DNA of 60,482 bases from Lachnospiraceae bacterium (GTDB taxonomy: Bacteria; Bacillota; Clostridia; Lachnospirales; Lachnospiraceae). The notes beneath the pieces were generated by a model. It was given only the letters and a program-made list of their open reading frames with translations, was not told where the DNA came from and did no database searches. Positions 17,231 through 27,008 of this stretch are shown here, one piece after another; positions within the stretch are counted from its first letter, which is position 1; each line of letters opens with the position of its first letter. A program made the position numbers and the translations under genes. Location: the NCBI GenBank assembly GCA_021769135.1, contig JAETTM010000019.1, positions 1 to 60,482 of the forward strand. The letters are read 5' to 3'.

Positions 17231-18439
17231 ATGCAGAACGTTTATACCGTCTCACAAGTAAATTCTTATATTAAAAATATGTTTACCCAGGATTTTATGC
17301 TGCAATCGCTATATGTAAAGGGCGAAGTGAGCAATTGCAAATATCATTCTTCGGGGCATATTTATTTTACTTTGAAAGATAAGAAAGGAACGATTTCCTG
17401 TGTTATGTTTGCAGGAAATCGTTCCGGTCTTGTTTTTCGGATGGAAGAAGGGCAGCAAATTGTAGTAGGCGGAACGGTGGATGTCTATGAACGGGATGGG
17501 AAATACCAGCTTTATGCTAAGGAAATTACACTGGATGGAATCGGCCTTCTTTATGAAAAATTTGACAGGCTGAAAAGGGAATTGGAGGAAAGGGGAATGT
17601 TTGCGGCCTGCTATAAGCAGCCCATCCCCAGATTTATCCGTACCCTGGGCGTAGTGACCGCAGCCACAGGGGCGGCAGTCAGGGATATTATTAATATCGC
17701 TTCCAGAAGGAATCCATATGTGCAGATTATATTATACCCTGCGATTGTCCAGGGGGAACAGGCTGCCGGCTCCATCGTCAACGGTATCCATGCGCTGGAA
17801 TATCTCGGCGTGGATGTGATGATTGTGGGAAGGGGCGGCGGCTCCATTGAGGATTTGTGGGCATTTAATGAGGAAATAGTGGCGCAGGCTATCTTCGACT
17901 GCCAAGTTCCCGTCATTTCTGCGGTAGGGCATGAAACGGACACAACGATTGCCGATTATGTGGCGGATTTGAGGGCCCCTACTCCATCGGCGGCGGCGGA
18001 ATTGGCGGTGTATGAATACGCGCGGTTTGAAGAACTATTGATGGAATATAAGGATAAGCTGGACAGGCTGTTGGGAAATAAAATTAATTGGTATAAGGGA
18101 TATTTGGAAAACCTCGGATTAAAGCTAAAATATTTAAGCCCCGCCAATCAGATTAGGGAAAAAAGGACTTACTCGCTGAAATTGGAAGAACAAATGGAAA
18201 ATGCCATGCAGGCAATCCTCATAAGGAAAAGGCATCTTCTGGAAGTATACATTGAGAAAATGAAAGGATTGTCGCCGTTGGATAAACTGAAACAAGGCTT
18301 TTCTTATGTGTCTGACGAAGAGGGGAATACCGTTTCGTCCATTGAATCCGTGGAGGAAGGGAGCCTGCTGCGGGTGCATGTGCAAAACGGGATTATTACG
18401 GCTAAGGCTTTGGAGAAGGAGCGTGCGGAATGGAATTAG
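17231..18439 (+). CDS. xseA: Exodeoxyribonuclease VII large subunit
   Basis: 402 residues. ExoVII degrades single-stranded DNA to oligonucleotides in both directions and trims repair intermediates. It has an N-terminal OB-fold (YTVSQVNSYIKNMF ... HIYFTLKDKKGTISCVMF), a catalytic domain with GVVTAATGAAVRDI, GRGGGSIEDLWAFNEE, and SAVGHETDTTIADYVADLRAPTPSAAAE, and a C-terminal helical region that binds XseB. The start at 17231 follows ATGGGGAAAATAAG. A 37-codon upstream extension has no similarity. It overlaps xseB by 10 bp. Confidence 0.96.
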   Translation: MQNVYTVSQVNSYIKNMFTQDFMLQSLYVKGEVSNCKYHSSGHIYFTLKDKKGTISCVMFAGNRSGLVFRMEEGQQIVVGGTVDVYERDGKYQLYAKEITLDGIGLLYEKFDRLKRELEERGMFAACYKQPIPRFIRTLGVVTAATGAAVRDIINIASRRNPYVQIILYPAIVQGEQAAGSIVNGIHALEYLGVDVMIVGRGGGSIEDLWAFNEEIVAQAIFDCQVPVISAVGHETDTTIADYVADLRAPTPSAAAELAVYEYARFEELLMEYKDKLDRLLGNKINWYKGYLENLGLKLKYLSPANQIREKRTYSLKLEEQMENAMQAILIRKRHLLEVYIEKMKGLSPLDKLKQGFSYVSDEEGNTVSSIESVEEGSLLRVHVQNGIITAKALEKERAEWN

Positions 18440-18645
18440 ATGGGAAGGAATTGACGTTGGAAGAGGCTTTTGAGAAGCTGGAAGAGACGATTGAAAAGCT
18501 GGAGGCAGAGGATATTACGCTGGAGGATTCTTTTAAAGAGTATAAGCAGGGAATGGAAATCCTGAAATTTTGCAGCGATAAGATAGACAGGGTGGAAAAG
18601 AAAGTGATGAAGATTGAAGGAAATGGAGAGATTAATGAATTTTGA
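18430..18645 (+). CDS. xseB: Exodeoxyribonuclease VII small subunit
   Basis: 71 residues. The helical-hairpin signature LTLEEAFEKLEETIEKLEAEDITLEDSFKEYKQGMEIL is that of XseB, which wraps the XseA coiled coil in multiple copies. It overlaps xseA upstream and the prenyltransferase gene downstream, so all three are translationally coupled. Confidence 0.96.
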   Translation: MELDGKELTLEEAFEKLEETIEKLEAEDITLEDSFKEYKQGMEILKFCSDKIDRVEKKVMKIEGNGEINEF

Positions 18646-19537
18646 CAAAAAACTGGAAACGAAAGTGAATGAAGTGGAGCGGATAATAGGGAAATATCTG
18701 CCGGAAGAGAAAGGATACCAGAAAACGGTAATCCAGGCTATGAATTACAGTATTCTGGCCGGCGGGAAAAGGCTGCGCCCCATGCTGATGCAGGAGACAT
18801 ACCGTATGTTTCGGGGGGGAGGGGAGATGGTGGAGCCTTTTATGGCCGCCATTGAAATGGTGCATACCTATTCTTTGGTCCATGATGATTTGCCCTGTAT
18901 GGACAATGACGAATACCGGCGGGGAAGAAAGACCACCCATGTGGTTTACGGGGAAGGGATGGCCGTTCTGGCAGGGGACGGGCTTTTGAACTTCGCTTTT
19001 GAAACGGCTATGAAAGCTTTTTCCTTTGCGGAAGAAAAGGAGGAATTTGCCCGTATCGCACATGCTCTTTCCGTATTTGCCGCCAAAGCGGGCATTTATG
19101 GAATGATTGGAGGGCAGACCGCGGATATCGAAGCGGAAGACATGGAATCGGGCATGACAAAAGAGCAGCTTTTGTTTATCCATGAACACAAAACGGCGGC
19201 GTTAATCCAAAGCGCGATGATGACGGGAGCAATCCTGGCAGGGGCTGCGGAGGAAGAAATCGCAAAAATCGAAAAGAGCGCTTATAATATTGGAATCGCC
19301 TTTCAGATTCAGGACGATATCCTGGATGTGACAGGCAGCCTGAAAACTTTAGGGAAGCAGGCCGGCAGCGATGAAAAGAATAAAAAAACCACCTATGTGA
19401 CCATAAAGGGAATGGAACAGGCGGTGAAGGATGTGGAGTCGCTTTCTGAGGAGGCGGTGGAAATATTGTCTTCTTTTAAGGAACGGAATGAATTTTTGGA
19501 GGATTTAGTTAAGCGGCTGATTACCAGAGAAAAATAA
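18635..19537 (+). CDS. ispA: Polyprenyl (farnesyl/geranylgeranyl) diphosphate synthase
   Basis: 300 residues. It condenses isopentenyl diphosphate with allylic diphosphates to make C15-C20 precursors of undecaprenol and quinones. GGKRLRP is near residue 43. The first Asp-rich motif HDDLPCMD has Asp84, Asp85 and Asp90, and the second is QIQDDILD. Two residues between the first Asp pair and the third make the bacterial FPP type likely. GGAGAG precedes the ATG at 18635; a TTG at 18614 is possible. The neighbour dxs supplies the isoprenoid precursor pathway. Confidence 0.94.
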   Translation: MNFDKKLETKVNEVERIIGKYLPEEKGYQKTVIQAMNYSILAGGKRLRPMLMQETYRMFRGGGEMVEPFMAAIEMVHTYSLVHDDLPCMDNDEYRRGRKTTHVVYGEGMAVLAGDGLLNFAFETAMKAFSFAEEKEEFARIAHALSVFAAKAGIYGMIGGQTADIEAEDMESGMTKEQLLFIHEHKTAALIQSAMMTGAILAGAAEEEIAKIEKSAYNIGIAFQIQDDILDVTGSLKTLGKQAGSDEKNKKTTYVTIKGMEQAVKDVESLSEEAVEILSSFKERNEFLEDLVKRLITREK

Positions 19538-19552
19538 GAAGAGGGTATGGAT

Positions 19553-21421
19553 ATGCTATTGGATAATATTCGTCAAGTGAATGATATTAAGAAAATGAGC
19601 GAAGAAGAGCTGGAGCCCCTCGCAGAGGAAATCAGGGAGTTTCTGATTGAAAAAATCAGCGTGACGGGCGGACACCTTGGTTCCAACCTGGGAGCAGTGG
19701 AATTGACGATGGCGCTGCATCTGGCGCTGAACCTGCCGGAGGATAAAATCATCTGGGATGTGGGCCATCAGTCTTATACCCATAAACTTTTGACCGGAAG
19801 GAGAAGCGGCTTTGAAACCCTGAGGAAATATGGCGGGATGAGCGGTTTCCCGAAGCGGAGGGAAAGCGACTGCGACGCTTTTGATACGGGGCACAGTTCC
19901 ACTTCCATATCCGCAGGGCTTGGCCTGGTTAAGGCCAGGGATTTGAATGGGGAAAAGCATCTCGTAGTTTCGGTGATAGGGGATGGTTCCTTAACCGGAG
20001 GAATGGCTTATGAGGCATTAAATAATGCGGCCAGGCTGGAGAGCAATTTCATTATCGTTTTGAATGACAATAACATGTCCATATCGGAAAATGTAGGCGG
20101 CGTATCGAAATATTTGAATAACGTGCGCACGGCGGACAGCTATCTGGATTTGCGGGACGGGGTGTATAATACTTTAAAAGATATGCCCAAATATGGGAAT
20201 CAGATGGTGAAATTTATCAGGCGTGCCAAAAACAGCGTAAAACAGCTGGTGATTCCAGGGATGTTTTTTGAGGATATGGGCATTACCTATTTAGGGCCTG
20301 TGGATGGCCATAATATCGGGCAGATGGTACGCGTATTCAACGAAGCAAAAAGGGTGAAGAAGGCTGTCCTGGTACATGTGCTGACCCAGAAAGGGAAAGG
20401 CTATCTGCCGGCGGAAAGGCATCCGGCCAGGTTTCACGGGGCGGAACCTTTTGACGTGGAAACGGGGCTCCCCACCCATCCGAGAGCGAAGGCCAATTAT
20501 ACGGACATTTTTTCCACCGTTATGACGAAACTGGGGCAAAGGGATGAAAAGGTGGTGGCCATTACAGCGGCCATGCCCGACGGAACCGGATTAAAGCGTT
20601 TCCGGAATATGTATCCCGAGCGTTTTTTTGATGTGGGCATTGCGGAGGAACATGGCGTCACTTTTGCCGCCGGGCTGGCGGCGGGAGGGCTAAAGCCTAT
20701 CGTGGCCATTTATTCTTCCTTTTTGCAGCGGGCTTATGACCAAATTCTGCATGACGTGTGTATACAGAATCTGCCAGTGGTGTTCGCCATCGACAGGGCT
20801 GGACTGGTGGGAAGCGATGGCGAGACCCATCAGGGGATATTCGATTTGTCCTACCTTTCTTCCATTCCCAATATGCATATTATGGCCCCAAAAAACAAAT
20901 GGGAACTGTCGGATATGATGAAATTTGCCGTTGGTTTCGGGGCGCCCATTGCGATACGGTATCCCAGAGGGGAAGCCTATGACGGGCTGAAGGAGTATAG
21001 GCAGCCGATTGTATATGGTAAGAGCGAATGGATTTATAAGGAAGCGGATATCTGCCTGTTAGCCGTAGGCAGCATGGTGAAGACGGCGTGCCAGGTGCGG
21101 GAACAGCTGAAGGAAAAGGGATATTCTTCCTGTTCTTTGATTAACGCCAGATTCGTCAAGCCTTTGGATGAAGATACGATTGAATCGGCCTTTGAGACCC
21201 ATAAATTATTCGTTGCCATGGAGGAAAATGTGGCCAGCGGAGGATATGGGGAAAGGGTCAGGGAACTTCTGGATCGGAAGAAATCGGGGAAAGCTTTTCT
21301 TTCCATCGCAATTCCCGATGAATATGTGGAGCACGGCAATGTGGAGCTTTTGCGCCAGGAGATTGAAATAGATGCGGATTCGATAACAAGGCGGATTATT
21401 GCGGAATACGCCGGGCTATAG
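19553..21421 (+). CDS. dxs: 1-deoxy-D-xylulose-5-phosphate synthase
   Basis: 622 residues from 19553 (624 from the ATG at 19547, which sits too close to GAGGG). It makes DXP from pyruvate and glyceraldehyde 3-phosphate with thiamine diphosphate, the first step of the MEP pathway. Visible: ISVTGGHLGSNLGAVELT, GHQSYTHKLLTGR, the thiamine motif GDGSLTGGMAYEALNNA, the pyrimidine domain DVGIAEEHGVTFAAG, DRAGLVGSDGETHQG and the transketolase C-terminal domain. It follows ispA in the usual clostridial order. Confidence 0.97.
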   Translation: MLLDNIRQVNDIKKMSEEELEPLAEEIREFLIEKISVTGGHLGSNLGAVELTMALHLALNLPEDKIIWDVGHQSYTHKLLTGRRSGFETLRKYGGMSGFPKRRESDCDAFDTGHSSTSISAGLGLVKARDLNGEKHLVVSVIGDGSLTGGMAYEALNNAARLESNFIIVLNDNNMSISENVGGVSKYLNNVRTADSYLDLRDGVYNTLKDMPKYGNQMVKFIRRAKNSVKQLVIPGMFFEDMGITYLGPVDGHNIGQMVRVFNEAKRVKKAVLVHVLTQKGKGYLPAERHPARFHGAEPFDVETGLPTHPRAKANYTDIFSTVMTKLGQRDEKVVAITAAMPDGTGLKRFRNMYPERFFDVGIAEEHGVTFAAGLAAGGLKPIVAIYSSFLQRAYDQILHDVCIQNLPVVFAIDRAGLVGSDGETHQGIFDLSYLSSIPNMHIMAPKNKWELSDMMKFAVGFGAPIAIRYPRGEAYDGLKEYRQPIVYGKSEWIYKEADICLLAVGSMVKTACQVREQLKEKGYSSCSLINARFVKPLDEDTIESAFETHKLFVAMEENVASGGYGERVRELLDRKKSGKAFLSIAIPDEYVEHGNVELLRQEIEIDADSITRRIIAEYAGL

Positions 21422-21449
21422 ACGCGGGCTTCTGGAGGTATGGATTTAT

Positions 21450-22334
21450 ATGAAAGAACGTTTGGATGTGCTGCTGGTGGAGAAAGGATTTGCCCCGTCC
21501 AGGGAAAAGGCAAAGGCAATTATTATGTCGGGAAACGTATTTGTGGACGGACAGCGGGAAGATAAAGCGGGGGCATCTTTTGATAAAGAAAAGGCATGGA
21601 TAGAGGTAAAGGGAAGCACGCTAAAATATGTGAGCCGGGGCGGCTTGAAGCTGGAAAAGGCGGTTGATGCTTTTGGAATCGGGCTGCAGGGCATGGTATG
21701 CATGGATATCGGGTCATCCACAGGCGGATTTACGGATTGTATGCTGCAGAACGGGGCAGCCAAGGTATATGCGGTGGATGTGGGGCACGGACAGCTGGAT
21801 TGGAAATTAAGGACAAATGAAAAAGTGGTATGCATGGAAAAAACCAATTTCAGGTATATGCTCCCTTCTGCAATTGAGGATGTGCTCGATTTCGCATCGG
21901 TAGACGTGTCATTTATTTCCCTTACTAAAATATTGATTCCAGCCAGGAATCTGCTGAAAGACGGCGGACAGATGGTCTGCCTGATTAAACCTCAATTTGA
22001 GGCCGGCAAAGAGAAAGTTGGAAAAAAAGGAGTAGTTAGGGAACCGGAAATACACAGGGAAGTCATTGGCAAAGTGATAGATTTTGCTGACTGCATTGGA
22101 TTTGGAATATTGGGGCTAAGCTTTTCGCCGGTGAAAGGGCCGGAAGGAAATATTGAATATCTCCTGTATATTGAAAAGAAAAAAGAAATATCGGAGGACG
22201 TCAGGAATTGGACGGAAACCCAAGGCGAACGACAGCTGGAACGGCTCCTGGAGGAAAAAAGCGGATTATCCCGAAGGGCGGAAATAGAGGAACTGATCGG
22301 GAAAACGGTGGAAGAGGCCCATAGGGCGCTATAG
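21450..22334 (+). CDS. tlyA: TlyA family rRNA 2'-O-methyltransferase / YqxC
   Basis: 294 residues. An N-terminal S4 RNA-binding domain (MKERLDVLLVEKGFAPSREKAKAIIMSGNVFVDG) is followed by an FtsJ-like SAM methyltransferase (MDIGSSTGGFTDCML, VYAVDVGHGQL, VDVSFISLTKIL, LIKPQFEA). Mycobacterial TlyA methylates 16S and 23S rRNA; the substrate in Firmicutes is less certain. The ATG at 21450 follows GGAGG by ten bases. It sits between dxs and nadK as in Bacillus yqxC. Confidence 0.92.
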   Translation: MKERLDVLLVEKGFAPSREKAKAIIMSGNVFVDGQREDKAGASFDKEKAWIEVKGSTLKYVSRGGLKLEKAVDAFGIGLQGMVCMDIGSSTGGFTDCMLQNGAAKVYAVDVGHGQLDWKLRTNEKVVCMEKTNFRYMLPSAIEDVLDFASVDVSFISLTKILIPARNLLKDGGQMVCLIKPQFEAGKEKVGKKGVVREPEIHREVIGKVIDFADCIGFGILGLSFSPVKGPEGNIEYLLYIEKKKEISEDVRNWTETQGERQLERLLEEKSGLSRRAEIEELIGKTVEEAHRAL

Positions 22335-22347
22335 GGATGGGAAAGCA

Positions 22348-23238
22348 ATGAATCATTTTTATATTATCACAAACGGGCATAAGGACTGCAGATTGGAGAA
22401 AACGAGGGATATTAGGCGATATCTGGAAAGCAGGAACAAGAAATGCACCATACAGGTGAAAGAGCCCGGAAAGGAACAGGGATACACCGATGCGGCGCAG
22501 ATTCCGGAGGATGTGGATTGCATTCTTGTGCTGGGAGGCGACGGAACCCTTTTGCAGGCGGCCAGGGATATTATCAAGCGGGATATCCCGTTGTTGGGGA
22601 TTAATCTGGGCACCTTAGGCTATCTGGCGGAAATCGACGAGGCGGGGCTGGAAGCCGCCATGGATCAGCTTTTGGATGGGGAATACGAAGTGGAACAGCG
22701 GATGATGCTTACGGGCAGGATTGTACGGGGAAGCATTCATCAAAAAAAGCATAGGGAAAGCGGGCTGCCCGAATATGGAATCGAAAATTCTTACGCTTTA
22801 AATGACATTGTAATTACAAGAAGCGGCTCTTTGCAGATTATACGTTTTCGGATATGCGTAAACGGACAGTTTTTGAATGAATACCATGCGGATGGGGTCA
22901 TCGTGGCAACGCCTACAGGGTCTACAGGATACAATCTTTCTGCCGGAGGCCCCATTGTGGAACCGAAAGCGGAGCTGATTTTGGTAACGCCTATCAGTCC
23001 CCATACATTGAATACGAGAAGTATTATTTTGGCCCCGGAAGACAAAATAGAAATTGAGATAGGGGAAGGAAGGGGAGAAACTGTGCAGCAAGTGGAGGTT
23101 AACTTTGACGGGAGCCATAATGTAATGCTGTATACAGGGGACAAGGTAGAGATTGAGCGGGCAGAAACGACAACCGGCATCGTAAAGTTAAATAAAGCAA
23201 GCTTTCTGGAAGTATTACATAAAAAATTAAGCGTTTAG
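22348..23238 (+). CDS. nadK: NAD kinase
   Basis: 296 residues. It phosphorylates NAD to NADP. The motif GGDGT at residues 63-67 carries the catalytic Asp, NDIVITR and TPTGSTGYNLSAGGPIV form the second conserved block, and VTPISPHTLNTRSII the third. The N-terminus MNHFYIITNGHKD is normal. It starts 13 bp after tlyA. Confidence 0.95.
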   Translation: MNHFYIITNGHKDCRLEKTRDIRRYLESRNKKCTIQVKEPGKEQGYTDAAQIPEDVDCILVLGGDGTLLQAARDIIKRDIPLLGINLGTLGYLAEIDEAGLEAAMDQLLDGEYEVEQRMMLTGRIVRGSIHQKKHRESGLPEYGIENSYALNDIVITRSGSLQIIRFRICVNGQFLNEYHADGVIVATPTGSTGYNLSAGGPIVEPKAELILVTPISPHTLNTRSIILAPEDKIEIEIGEGRGETVQQVEVNFDGSHNVMLYTGDKVEIERAETTTGIVKLNKASFLEVLHKKLSV

Positions 23239-23264
23239 AAAATAGGAAGGGAAAGGTTATTTCT

Positions 23265-23717
23265 ATGAAAAAGAACAGACAGGGAAAGATTATCGAACTG
23301 ATTGAAAACTATGACATTGAGACACAGGATGAATTGGCGGAAAGGCTGCGGAATTCCGGTTTTCAGGTGACGCAGGCTACGGTTTCCAGAGATATCAGGG
23401 CTTTGAAGCTTTCCAAAGTACCGACGGGGGATGGCCGCCAGAAATATGTGGTGCTGAAACAGGATGACAGCTACCTGGGCGACAAATATATCCGTGTGCT
23501 GACGGACGGGTTCGTATCTATGGATATGGCGCAGAATATCCTGGTGATTAAAACGGTATCCGGAATGGCCATGGCTGTAGCGGCTGCCATAGACGCCATG
23601 AGGATGAAAGAAATCGTGGGTTCCATTGCCGGGGACGATACCATTATGATGGCGGTAAGGACAGTGGAGGACACCAGGACTGTGATGGACAAACTCCATA
23701 AAATGATGGATATTTAG
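23265..23717 (+). CDS. argR: Arginine repressor ArgR/AhrC
   Basis: 150 residues. An N-terminal winged helix (RQGKIIELIENYDIETQDELAERLRNSGFQVTQATVSRDIRALKL) and a C-terminal hexamerisation/arginine-binding domain (GSIAGDDTIMMAVRT). It represses arginine biosynthesis and may activate catabolism when arginine is bound. The location between nadK and recN is conserved in Firmicutes. No arginine genes are in this window, so its targets lie elsewhere. Confidence 0.95.
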   Translation: MKKNRQGKIIELIENYDIETQDELAERLRNSGFQVTQATVSRDIRALKLSKVPTGDGRQKYVVLKQDDSYLGDKYIRVLTDGFVSMDMAQNILVIKTVSGMAMAVAAAIDAMRMKEIVGSIAGDDTIMMAVRTVEDTRTVMDKLHKMMDI

Positions 23718-23760
23718 TTGCTTTGGCTTTGCCCGGATACATAAGTTTAGAGGAGATGTT

Positions 23761-25446
23761 ATGCTGTTAAGTTTACACGTAAAGAATTTGGCATTAATTG
23801 ATGAAGAAGAAGTTTCGTTTGAAGAGGGGCTTAATATATTGACCGGGGAGACCGGCGCTGGGAAATCCATCGTGATAGGCTCCGTGAATTTGGCCTTGGG
23901 GGCGAAGGCGGACAAGGATTTGATACGGACAGGGGCGGAGTATGCCCTGGTGGAGCTGGTCTTTCAAGTGCATGGAGAGCAGGAAAAGCGGCTGAAGGAA
24001 CTGGATTTTTTCCCGGAAGAGGACGGTACGCTGATTATCCAAAGGAAGATTATGCCTTCCCGGAGCGTATGCAAGGTTTGCGGGGAAACGGTGGGAACGA
24101 AGCAGTTAAAGGAAATCGCGGAAATATTGATCGATATCCATGGACAGCATGAGCATCAGACTTTGCTGCAAAAGAAAAAGCATAAAGAAATATTGGACGA
24201 TTTTGCAGGAGCCCATGCGTTTGATTTAAAAAATAAAATTCGGGAAAGCTATAAAGAACTGACAAGCCTGCAAAAAGAACTGGAAGAAACGGCAGGGGAT
24301 GAAACAGCCAGAGAGAAGGAAGCGGCTCTTTTAGGGTTCGAAGTGAAGGAAATCGGAGATGCGAACCTGGTCTCCGGGGAAGATGAAGACCTGGAGCAGC
24401 TTTACCGTAAAATGGTAAACAGCCGTAAAATTAAAGAATCGGTGTCAGATGCCTATCGTATGACGGGATATGGGATGGGAGAAGGTGCCGGCGAATTTTT
24501 AGGACGCGCCCTGCGGGAATTGAAAAACGTCTCTTCGTACGACAATGATTTAGCGGAACTGGAAGCCCAACTGCAGGACATCGACAATTTGCTGAATGAT
24601 TTTAACAGGGCCATATCCGGCTATATGGAAGAACTGGAATTCGATGGGGAGGATTTCGCCAGGACGGAAGAAAGGCTCAATCTCATCAATCATTTAAAAT
24701 CAAAATACGGAAACGATATTGATGAAATACTTGCCTATAAAGCGCAGGGGGAAGAAAGGCTTGATTTGTTGGAGAACTACGAAGCATATCGGATGGAAAT
24801 CCTGCAGCGCATAGAGGGGGAAAAGAATTCTTTGCTGGAGCTTTGCGGGCAGCTTTCGGATGTGCGCAAAAAAAAGGCAAAGGAGTTGGGCAAGCTGTTA
24901 AAGCAGGCGTTATTAGAGCTTAATTTTGAAGAGGTGCGTTTCGAAATCCAAGTGCGTCCTTATCCGGATGCCCTCGCTTCGGATGGGTATGACGATGTAG
25001 AATTCATGATATCTACCAATAAAGGGGAAAAGCTAAAGCCTCTCAGCCAGGTGGCCAGCGGAGGGGAACTTTCCAGGATTATGCTGGCATTTAAAACGGT
25101 TTTGGCGGATAAAGACGACATACAAACGCTTATTTTTGACGAAATCGATACTGGAATCAGCGGAAAGACCGCATGGCGGGTATCGGAGAAAATGGGGATT
25201 CTGGGAAGGAACCACCAGATTATATGCATTACCCATCTGCCCCAGATTGCTGCTATGTCGGATGTCCACTTTTTAATAGAAAAAAGCGCAAAAAAGGAAC
25301 GCACGGTTACTACGATAAGGAAAATATCGGAAGAAGATGACTTAAGGGAACTGGCAAGGATGCTTGGAGGGGCGGAAATTACGCAAGCGGCCCTTCAAAA
25401 TGCAAAAGAAATGAAAGAATTGGCAAGAAATACAAAACAATACTAA
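23761..25446 (+). CDS. recN: DNA repair protein RecN
   Basis: 561 residues. An SMC-like ATPase in double-strand-break repair. Walker A GETGAGKS is at residues 29-36, a central coiled coil runs to about residue 380, and the C-terminal half has the signature QVASGGELSRIMLAFK and Walker B TLIFDEIDTGISGKTAW with ICITHLPQIAAMSD. The start at 23761 follows GAGGAGATGTT. It precedes spoIVB, the Bacillus order. Confidence 0.96.
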   Translation: MLLSLHVKNLALIDEEEVSFEEGLNILTGETGAGKSIVIGSVNLALGAKADKDLIRTGAEYALVELVFQVHGEQEKRLKELDFFPEEDGTLIIQRKIMPSRSVCKVCGETVGTKQLKEIAEILIDIHGQHEHQTLLQKKKHKEILDDFAGAHAFDLKNKIRESYKELTSLQKELEETAGDETAREKEAALLGFEVKEIGDANLVSGEDEDLEQLYRKMVNSRKIKESVSDAYRMTGYGMGEGAGEFLGRALRELKNVSSYDNDLAELEAQLQDIDNLLNDFNRAISGYMEELEFDGEDFARTEERLNLINHLKSKYGNDIDEILAYKAQGEERLDLLENYEAYRMEILQRIEGEKNSLLELCGQLSDVRKKKAKELGKLLKQALLELNFEEVRFEIQVRPYPDALASDGYDDVEFMISTNKGEKLKPLSQVASGGELSRIMLAFKTVLADKDDIQTLIFDEIDTGISGKTAWRVSEKMGILGRNHQIICITHLPQIAAMSDVHFLIEKSAKKERTVTTIRKISEEDDLRELARMLGGAEITQAALQNAKEMKELARNTKQY

Positions 25447-25447
25447 A

Positions 25448-25475
25448 GTAAAATCCTTAAGTTTTTCACATACTA
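25448..25475 (+). promoter_or_regulatory. Possible forespore (sigmaF/G-like) promoter for spoIVB
   Basis: CATACTA (25469-25475) fits the sigmaG -10 pattern CATnnTA. GTAAA 16 bp upstream is only a partial -35. spoIVB is forespore-expressed in Bacillus, which supports the reading. Confidence 0.3.
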
Positions 25476-25562
25476 AAGAAGGTTTTTCTTAAGAAAATAT
25501 CTTTGGGTTAATTTTTCGAAAGAAGATTGTCTTAGGAAGATTTGGTGAAAGGATGTGAAAAC

Positions 25563-26882
25563 TTGAGAAGGAAAAGCTGTAGAAATTATAAAAGCCATAA
25601 AAATAGAAGCAAAATTGAAAAGTATAGAACCTGTTTGTATTTTGCCCTTGCAGGGAGCCTTGCAGCCTTAGTCTGCACCTGCTATTTTTCCTTATGGAGA
25701 AAAGTGCCTTCTAATATAAAAATAAAAGCCGGCGTGGACCAGACGCTGGATTTTCATGTGCCCGCTTCCGGGGAAATTTATAAGGAAGCTGTGGAAGTGA
25801 GCGGGCTTGTAAAATCGAACATACCGAAGGACAGCATTCATATTGATTTGGGCAAGCCTGTGACAATAAAGGCGAATGCCATCGAAAAATATGTTCTGGA
25901 CTTAAAACTGTTCGGTATTATACCGCTGAAAACGGTAGGGGTACAGGTGATTCAGGACAAGACCCTTACCCCGGCAGGAATCCCTATCGGCATTTATGTG
26001 AAGACACACGGCGTGCTGGTAATTGGAGTGGGGGATTTTGTAGGGGAGGAAGGGCAGAAGGTTTCCCCATCCCAATATGTGTTAAAGTCCGGGGACTATA
26101 TAACCCAGGTGAACGATGAAGAAGTCACGGGGAAAAGCGATTTTATGGAAAAAATCAAGCACAGCGAGGGCCAGGAGCTGGTTATGACGGTGAAAAGAGG
26201 GGAAGAAGAACTGCTTTTAAGCGTCAGGCCGGTGGCCAGCCAGTCCGGGGATTATAAAATAGGGGTCTGGATTCGGGATAATGCCCAGGGCGTGGGAACG
26301 ATGACCTACATTAACGATGATGCGGATTTCGGCGCATTGGGCCATGGAATCAATGATGTGGATACGAGCACGTTGATGGAATTGGAAAAAGGTACGCTGT
26401 ACCATACGGAAATCATCGGAATAACCAGGGGAAGCGATGGCGCTCCCGGCGAATTAACGGGATATATCGAATATGATGAGGATAATGTCCTGGGTGAAAT
26501 CAAAGAAAATACAATGGAAGGGATTTTTGGAACCTGTAACGGGCAGATTTTTGAAACGGTGTCGGGGGATGCCCTGCCCATAGGCCTGAAACAGGAAATC
26601 GTAAGGGGGCCGGCTCAGATTATCTGCAGTATTGACGGCACGCCCCGCTATTATGATATAGAAATTATGGAGGTCCATCTGGATAATGATAATGTGAACC
26701 GGGGAATTGTGCTGCGCATTACGGATACGGATTTGCTTTCCCTGACGGGGGGGATTGTACAGGGGATGAGCGGATCCCCCATTATACAGAATGGGAAAAT
26801 CATCGGTGCGGTGACCCATGTGCTTGTACAGGATTCCACGAAGGGATACGGGATTTTTATCGAAAATATGCTGTCTCATTAA
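25563..26882 (+). CDS. spoIVB: SpoIVB peptidase (stage IV sporulation protein B)
   Basis: 439 residues. A forespore-secreted serine peptidase that triggers sigmaK activation by cleaving SpoIVFA. It has a basic N-terminus and one membrane anchor (YFALAGSLAALVCTCYFSLW), a PDZ domain (about residues 150-225, PSQYVLKSGDYITQVNDEEV) and an S55 peptidase domain. The catalytic His is in ALGHGIND (His261) and the Ser in GMSGSPII (Ser405). The TTG at 25563 follows AAAGGATG; a GTG at 25542 is an alternative. spo0A-like sequence follows, the usual pair. Confidence 0.93.
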   Translation: MRRKSCRNYKSHKNRSKIEKYRTCLYFALAGSLAALVCTCYFSLWRKVPSNIKIKAGVDQTLDFHVPASGEIYKEAVEVSGLVKSNIPKDSIHIDLGKPVTIKANAIEKYVLDLKLFGIIPLKTVGVQVIQDKTLTPAGIPIGIYVKTHGVLVIGVGDFVGEEGQKVSPSQYVLKSGDYITQVNDEEVTGKSDFMEKIKHSEGQELVMTVKRGEEELLLSVRPVASQSGDYKIGVWIRDNAQGVGTMTYINDDADFGALGHGINDVDTSTLMELEKGTLYHTEIIGITRGSDGAPGELTGYIEYDEDNVLGEIKENTMEGIFGTCNGQIFETVSGDALPIGLKQEIVRGPAQIICSIDGTPRYYDIEIMEVHLDNDNVNRGIVLRITDTDLLSLTGGIVQGMSGSPIIQNGKIIGAVTHVLVQDSTKGYGIFIENMLSH

Positions 26883-26897
26883 TGCGATGCCTTACGG

Positions 26898-26927
26898 TTG
26901 AATACTCAAATAATGTTCCATTATAAT
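26898..26927 (+). promoter_or_regulatory. SigmaA-type promoter for the spo0A-like gene
   Basis: TTGAAT (26898-26903), an 18-bp spacer and TATAAT (26922-26927). No clear 0A box (TGNCGAA) is seen in the region before the start, unlike the autoregulated Bacillus spo0A. Confidence 0.6.
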
Positions 26928-27008
26928 AGACTATAGCAGTATTTGGAAATTTCTAGCGTTTGTTTTGGATTTTCGGATATATGCAATGAAAAAAGTCGGA
27001 GGTTTGTT

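Noticed and set aside
26883-27008. Hidden receiver domain of Spo0A in another frame
   Set aside because: Only 126 bp separate spoIVB and the start, too short for the roughly 85 missing residues, and it holds a promoter instead.
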